Shown: positions 61,963-64,000 of the stretch, piece after piece | Layout of the letters: every line of letters starts with the position of its first letter | How positions within the stretch are numbered: position 1 is the stretch's first letter | Assembly: GCA_944470555.2 (NCBI GenBank) | Contig: OX104134.1 | Location: 52,443,890 to 52,507,889 of the forward strand | DNA length: 64,000 nucleotides | Direction: 5' to 3' | Source: Heterobilharzia americana | Taxonomy: Eukaryota > Platyhelminthes > Trematoda > Strigeidida > Schistosomatidae | Translations under genes and position numbers: made by a program | Notes under the pieces: generated by a model | Seen by the model: the letters and a program-made list of their open reading frames with translations, nothing else | Told to the model about the DNA's origin: nothing | Database searches by the model: none

Positions 61963-64000
61963 CCTACTTAACTAGTTCACTAGTTACTAACCGGTCTTAA
62001 GCCCAGATAAACAGGGAAGGTTGGGCATAGAGCTGGCAACCCTAACCCGGAAAACAAATCCATTCGCTAAAGAAACTTCAAAGCACAGAAATAATATAAA
62101 ACATAAAAACAAACAAATTCCCCGCTGGAATCAGAGAGACGAAATTACGCCAGTTGGGGAAATCCTTCAGGAAGCCAATTAACCGGTGTGTCTTCTCTTC
62201 TCTCGATGAAAACTAAAATAAGAATGGGGACATGGAATGTCTGCACCATGTTTGAACCTAGCAAGGTTTGCCCTGATTGCAAAGGAGATGAGAAGACACG
62301 GCACAGAATAGAAGTGCTAGGAATCTGCAAGGAATCTGAAGATGGAATGGAAGTGGACTCTCCAAACTGTCAACTGGGGAGGAGAGTCAATAATCTACTC
62401 CGATACTGTCACACAGACAACAACCTAGAGCACACTGAGTTTTGCAGTGGCAATCATCATCTCTCCAACAGCATCGAAGGCTCTCATTCAGTGGGAAATA
62501 ATCTTCTCCTGCAACATCAGGATCATGACAGCAAGATTCAACTCAAAAGGAAGAGAAGTCACAACCACACAATGCTACGTCACACTAAGCTACGCATCTA
62601 CAAATAATGCGGATCAAGAGAAGAAGGAAATATTCCACAGACAACTGTAATCAGTACTGGACAAGACCGCACACCTGTTGGCGACATCAAAATTGTAATG
62701 GATGTGGCGATATACATGCCAAACTGGGAGTGGTCAACACAGGAGGAGAAGCAGTCATGGGACGAGAAGCACTCGGTGAAATGATGAATGAGAATAGAGA
62801 AGTGTTTTTCAGACTTCTTCACATTCAACGATTTGGCGATTGGAGGTGAGACAGTGTGTACAAACACAAGGATATTCACAAGGCAGTGACATGGAGTTGA
62901 TTTCACCAGACACCAGATGGACACGCTACACTAGAAATTAGATCGACTTGATCTCACAGAAGGGAGACCTTAGCTTTTGGAATGACTGACAATGAGTCAT
63001 GATCCTGTTCCTGTCTACTCAAAGCAAGCAAAATTTTAAGTCGCCTCATCCTGGGAAGATTGAAATATGTGATGGATTCAAAATTACTGCCGAAAAAGAC
63101 TGGCTGACTGGCTGACTGGCTGGTTGGCTGGCTGGCTGGCTGGATGGCTGGATGGCTGGATGGCTTCAAGGAAAGCAAATCATATGCGGATCAAATTGCA
63201 ACGCCGCACTACACATCATCTCATGATAGAACACAGTACAGATCGCCAGTCAACTGGATGTCTACCTCAACTTCATCGACTTTGAAAACATATTCGACAG
63301 CGTCGACAGAGAAGTAATTTGGTAGGCAGCTGCTTCAACACTACGGTTTCAGTGCCACAAGCATTTATCAACCTCACTCAACAGCTATATGCTGTATGAT
63401 GGATGCTACATGCCAAGTGATTCACAGTGGAAGTTTAATGAAGATTTGAAGTGAAGACAGGTTGGCAGGTAAGACAAGGTTGCCGCCTACGGTGGTAGTA
63501 ACCACCGATGATCTTCCTGATTGTGGTCGACTGGACTGTACTAGACTGTACTGGACTGGATCATGCAACAGACAACTGTGAGTATCTGTGAGAAGATGGG
63601 CACACACTGACTGGACCGATGAAAAGACCCCAGAGGGAGATTTAGATTTCGCCGCCGATGATGATTTATGTCATATGTGTTATGTCGCACCAACTCGGAG
63701 ATCTACAGGCGCAAACCGACGAGGCATGGAAGGGAGATGGGACTGACTTCAAGCGAATGTAGAGAAGACAGAGGTGGAGGTGGTGAAGATACCCAACCAA
63801 CAACGACAACAACAACAAGCACCAATCACCATCAACTGGAGAACCCTTAAGTAGGTAGTAGTTTTTACCTATCTAGGCAGCATCGTTTCAACTACAGGCG
63901 GTGGCGGTGGCGTTAGCGGTGGCGGTGGCACAGGTGAGGACGTCGAAGCCAGGATCGGAAAGACAGCAGGGCAGGCCTTCACCAACCTGAAACCAGTATG
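61963..64000 (+). mobile_element. RTE/SR2-like degenerate LINE, copy E, internally deleted, runs off the right edge
   Basis: It starts at CCTACTTAACTAGTTCACTA and follows copies A and C closely to about 62950. There roughly 1.07 kb, corresponding to about 6097-7165 of copy A, is missing. After the junction, 62957-63080 is noticeably diverged from A and C (for example the TGACAATGAGTCATGATCC stretch). Near-identity then returns through the GGCT tract, the TAG after REVIW (63323) and the FAADDDL motif to the window end. Small differences from A and C, such as ATACTGTCAC for ATATTGTCAC near 62404, show that it is a separate lineage rather than a duplicate of either. Confidence 0.9.
63099..63164 (+). 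repeat. (GGCT/GGAT)n tandem repeat in copy E
   Basis: The same tract as at 7306-7360 and 50234-50300, with a third arrangement of GGCT and GGATGGCT units. Confidence 0.85.

Overview
The window looks like AT-rich intronic and intergenic DNA of a blood fluke (Schistosoma or a close relative). This is inferred from three things: degenerate RTE/SR2-like LINE copies, short tRNA-derived repeats that carry hammerhead-ribozyme-like cores (a known schistosome SINE architecture), and a cGMP-dependent protein kinase (PKG) gene with a very long intron. No bacterial-type genes, operons, CRISPR arrays, rRNA or intact tRNA genes were seen.

One cellular gene can be supported. A large coding exon at 13400-15198 (+) encodes a long Ser/Asn-rich N-terminus, a coiled coil and a PKG-type autoinhibitory motif. 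A 167-nt exon at 57968-58134 (+) encodes the start of the first cyclic-nucleotide-binding domain. Splice sites and phase match across a 42.8-kb intron (15199-57967), so the two exons are best read as consecutive exons of one PKG gene that continues off the right edge. Exon 1 carries two apparent single-base indels of opposite sign, each at a CAAAAAC run. The frame is shifted over about 220 nt between them and then restored.

Region by region: 1-700 is a minus-strand endonuclease fragment of a CR1-like LINE running off the left edge. 5109-8753 is RTE-like copy A (+). 8754-13399 is AT-rich flank with two (TA)n tracts. 13400-15198 is PKG exon 1. The intron holds copy B (19037-21156, -), a degenerate tandem repeat with units of about 70 bp (28414-28672), a group of hammerhead SINE remnants (30.6-31.1, 34.8, 38.4 and 39.0-39.2 kb) and copy C (48033-51678, +). 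57968-58134 is PKG exon 2. After it come copy D (59531-61456, -, with a perfect 14-bp target-site duplication) and copy E (61963 to the window end, +), arranged head to head. The RTE-like copies alone cover about 21% of the window.

The most unusual signal is this RTE-like family. Copies A, C and E (and B where it overlaps) share the same open-reading-frame lesions and are otherwise almost identical, in different flanks. A dead or non-coding template therefore seems to have been multiplied recently, by trans-mobilisation, gene conversion or an assembly effect. Apart from the PKG exons and the repeats, the remaining open frames are short, AT-rich and unrecognisable, and I do not call them genes.
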